Shown here in pieces: positions 61,201 through 64,000 of a stretch of 64,000 bases of DNA. Source of the DNA: Rhipicephalus microplus (taxonomy: Eukaryota; Arthropoda; Arachnida; Ixodida; Ixodidae). The notes under the pieces were generated by a model. It did not search any database and was not told where the DNA came from. It saw nothing but the letters and a program-made list of their open reading frames with translations. The DNA lies in assembly GCF_043290135.1 (NCBI RefSeq), contig NC_134707.1:137207319-137271318 (forward strand), given 5' to 3'. Each line of letters begins with the position of its first letter. Within the stretch, counting starts at the first letter, position 1. The translations under genes were made by a program, and so were the position numbers.

Positions 61201-64000
61201 TTGAATGCACACGCACATACTCGTTTTGGAATAGGCACGTGCATACTCGTTTTTGAATGCACACGCGCGTATGCGTTTTTGAACAGGCACATGCGTACTC
61301 GTTTTTGATTGCGCACGCGTATACTCGTTTTTGAATGCGCACACGCATACTCGTTTTTGAATGCACACGCGCATACTCGTTTTTGAATAGGCACGCGCGT
61401 ACTCGTTTTTGAATGCGCACGCACATACTCGTTTTTGATTGCACACGCGCATACTCGTTTTGGAATAGGCACGCGCATACTTGTTTTTGAATGGGCACAC
61501 GCATTGTCGTATTTGAATGCACACGCGCGTACTCGTTTTGGAATGGGCACGTGCATACTCGTTTTGAATGCGCACGCGCATACGCGTTTTTGAACAGGCA
61601 CACGCGTACTCGTTTTTGAATGCGCACGCGTATACTCGTTTTGAATGCGCACGCGCATACTCGTTTTTGAATGCACACGCGCATACTCGGTTTCGGAATA
61701 CGCACGCGCATACTCGTTTTGGAATGCGCACGCGCATACTAGTTTTTGAATGCACACGCGCATACTCGTTTTCGAATAGGCACGCGCATACTCGTTTTTG
61801 AAAGCACACGCGCATACTCGTTTTTGAATGCACACGCGCATACACGTTTCGGAATAGGCACGCACATACTCGTTTTTGAAACTGCAAGTGCGTACTCGTT
61901 TTTTATAGCGCACGCGCATACTCGTTTTGAAATATACACGAGCATACTTGTTTTTGAATGCACACGCGCATACTCGTTTTTGAATGCGCACGCGCATACT
62001 CGTTTATGAATAGGCACACGCATACTCGTTTTTGATTGCGCACGCTTATACTCGTTTTTGAATGCACACGCGCATGCTCGTTTCGAAATAGGCACGCGCA
62101 TACTCTTTTTGGAATGCGCACGCGCATACTCGTTTTTGAATGCACACGCGCATACTCGTATTTGAATGCACACGCGTATACTCGTTTTGGAATAGGCACG
62201 TGCATACTCGTTTTTGATTGCGCACACGCATACTCGTATTTGAATGCACACACGTATACTCGTTTTGGAATAGGCACGTGCATACTCGTTTTTGAATGCA
62301 CACGCGCATACTCGTTTTTAAATAGGCATGCACGTACTCGTTTTTGAATGCGCACGCGCATAATTGTTTTTGAATGCACACGCGCATACTCGTTTTGGAA
62401 TAGGCACGCGCATACTCGTTTTTGAATGCGCACACGCATACTCGTATTTGATTGCGCACGCGCATACTGGTTTTGCAATAGGCACATGCATACTCGTTTT
62501 TGAATAGGCACGCGCGTACTCGTTTTTGAATGCACACGCGCATACTCGTTTTTGAATGCGCACGCGCATACTCGTTTTTGAATGCACACGCACATACTCG
62601 GTTTGGAATAGGCACGCGCATACTCGTTTTTGAATGCACACGCACATACTCGTTTTAGAATAGGCACGTGCATACTCGTTTTTGAATGCACACGCGCGTA
62701 TGCGTTTTTGAACAGGCACATGCGTACTCGTTTTTGATTGCGCACGCGTATACTCGTTTTTGAATGCGCACACGCATACTCGTTTTTGAATGCACACGCG
62801 CATACTATGTTTCGGAATACGCACGCGCATACTCGTTTTGGAATGCGCACGCGCATACTAGTTTTTGAATGCACACGCGCATACTCGTTTTCGAATAGGC
62901 ACGCACATACTCGTTTTGAAAGCACACGCGCATACTCGTTTTTGAATGCACACGCGCATACACGTTTCGGAATAGGCACGCACATACTCGTTTTGGAATG
63001 CGCACGCACATACTCGTTTTTGAAACTGCAAGTGCGTACTCGTTTTTTAATGCGCACGTGCATACTCGTTTTGAATTATACACGAGCATACTTGTTTTTG
63101 AATGCACACGCGCATACTCGTTTTGGAATGCGCACGCGCATACTCGTTTTTGAATAGGCACACGCATACTCGTTTTTGATTGCGCACGCTTATACTCGTT
63201 TTTGAATGCACACGCGCATACTCGTTTCGAAAAAGGCACGCGCATACTCTTTTTGGAATGCGCATGCGCATACTCGTTTTTGAATGCGCACACGCATACT
63301 CGTATTTGAATGCACACGCGCATAATCACTTTGGAATAGGCACGTGCATACTCGTTTTTGAATGCGCACACGCATACTCGTATTTGAATGCACACGCGCG
63401 TACTCGTTTTGGAATAGGCACATGCATACTCGTTTTTGAATGCGCACGCGCATACTCGTTTTAGAATAAGCACGCGCATACTCGTTTTTGAACGCACACA
63501 CGCATACTCGTTTTTGAATGCACACGCGCATACTCGTTTTTGAATAGGCACGCGCGTACTCGTTTTTGAATGCGCACGCGCATACTCGTTTTTGATTGCA
63601 AACGCGCATACTCGTTTTGGAATAGGCACGCGCATACTCGTTTTTGAAGGCGCACACGCATAGTCGTATTTGAATGCACACGCACGTACTCGTTTTGGAA
63701 TGGGCACGTGCATACTCGTTTTGAATGCGCACGCGCATACGCGTTTTTGAACAGGCACACGCGTACTCCTTTTTGAATGCGCACGCGTATACTCGTTTTG
63801 AATGCGCACGCGCATACTCGTTTTTGAATGCACACGCACATACTCGGTTTGGAATAGGCACGCGCATACTCGTTTTGGAATGCACACGCACATACTCGTT
63901 TTGGAATAGGCACGTGCATACTCGTTTTTGAATGCACACGCGCGTATGCGTTTTTGAACAGGCACATGCGTACTCGTTTTTGATTGCGCACGCGTATACT
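61200..64000. repeat. Near-identical copy of 52.27-55.07 kb, running off the window
   Basis: This 2.8 kb matches 52.27-55.07 kb at an offset of 8,929 bp, becoming 8,928 after a single T loss near 62918 (ACTCGTTTTGAAAGC against ACTCGTTTTTGAAAGC near 53990). I noticed only that loss and one substitution near 62656 (TTTTAGAATAGG against TTTTGGAATAGG). The match carries over the end of the third 1.48-kb copy and the start of the next block, so the unit copied here is larger than either. Its right end lies beyond the window. Confidence 0.93.

Larger units (their letters stand above)
1..64000. repeat. 26-bp tandem satellite array spanning the whole window
   Basis: Every part of the window is made of one unit of about 26 bp, all in the same orientation. 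The unit has a 15-base alternating pyrimidine/purine half (TGCGCACGCGCATAC) and an 11-base half (TCGTTTTTGAA). The first half contains a near-duplicated hexamer, GCGCAC then GCGCAT. Consensus GC is 50 percent, with four CpGs per unit. Common variants are TGCACAC, TAGGCAC, TACGCAC and AACAGGCAC at the left end; CGTGCATAC and CGCGTATAC in the middle; and TTTTGGAA, TTTCGGAA, TTTCGAAA, TATTTGAA or a four-T TTTTGAA (25-bp unit) at the right end. No insertion of unrelated sequence was seen. This is satellite DNA of a eukaryotic type; the family and host are not recognised. Confidence 0.97.

Noticed and set aside
1..64000. CRISPR array
   Set aside because: The repeat length is in a plausible range, but there are no unique spacers. 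Units abut directly and vary in every part, and no cas genes are present.
1..64000. Telomeric repeat or telomere-like array
   Set aside because: The unit is 26 bp and not a G-rich 5-8 bp telomere repeat; no TTAGGG, TTTAGGG or TTAGG runs were seen.
1..64000. CENP-B box
   Set aside because: I looked for TTCGnnnnAnnCGGG in the TTTCGGAATGCGCACG and related units. The TTCG part appears but the CGGG part is not at the required place.
1..64000. Repetitive surface-antigen or silk-like gene with a 26-residue repeat
   Set aside because: A coding repeat should keep one frame through indels of 3n. Here 25-bp units and 1-bp indels (near 27384, 36630, 39253 and 47590) shift the frame freely without any sign of selection against them.
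1..64000. Transposon, tRNA, rRNA or other RNA gene inside the array
   Set aside because: No stretch departs from the 26-bp unit for more than a few bases, leaving no room for such elements.
1..64000. Inverted segments of the array
   Set aside because: Every unit read has CATACTCG-T-tract orientation on the plus strand; no run of reverse-complement units was found.
49380..64000. Collapsed or duplicated assembly as the sole explanation for the near-identical copies
   Set aside because: It cannot be excluded, but copies carry private differences (the 78-bp duplication, CACGCAGATAC, a single T loss), so they are not exact repeats of one stretch. It is kept as a caveat only.

Overview
The whole 64 kb window is one uninterrupted satellite DNA array. 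No protein-coding gene, RNA gene, transposon, CRISPR array or unique-sequence stretch could be supported. The basic unit is about 26 bp: a 15-base alternating pyrimidine/purine part, consensus TGCGCACGCGCATAC, followed by an 11-base part, TCGTTTTTGAA. Dividing the window by the unit length gives roughly 2,470 copies. All are head to tail in the same orientation, and most differ from the consensus at only a few positions. Units of 25 bp are common because the T-tract is often one base short.

A head-to-tail array of this size points to a eukaryotic chromosome, most likely centromeric, pericentromeric, subtelomeric or another heterochromatic block. The sequence does not identify the species or the chromosomal position. 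Much of the variation looks like CpG to TpG or CpA change in a unit carrying four CpGs, which fits a host that methylates CpG. That is inference.

The array is organised on several scales. (1) The monomer is 26 bp. (2) A 78-bp trimer (TGCGCAC-type, TGCACAC-type and TAGGCAC-type units) recurs, and local duplications are often exactly 78 bp. (3) Kilobase higher-order repeats lie in tandem: about 1.27 kb at 3.9-6.5 kb, 2.10 kb at 6.3-9.9 kb, 2.87 kb at 9.8-15.8 kb, 3.34 kb at 21.4-27.0 kb, 2.93 kb at 42.5-48.4 kb and 1.48 kb in three copies at 49.4-53.9 kb. (4) Dispersed block copies lie 4.8-19.9 kb apart, for example 2.7-4.5 kb with 17.8-19.5 kb, 46.6-48.8 kb with 55.1-57.2 kb, and 52.3-55.1 kb with 61.2-64.0 kb. 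The last pair is nearly identical and runs off the window end.

Long open frames on the minus strand (up to 852 codons) are a property of the unit. Its reverse complement has no stop codon in any of three frames, and 26 bp steps through all three frames every 78 bp. These frames are not annotated as genes.

Block boundaries below come from reading shared rare variants by eye. Treat them as good to about one or two monomers unless an exact offset is given.
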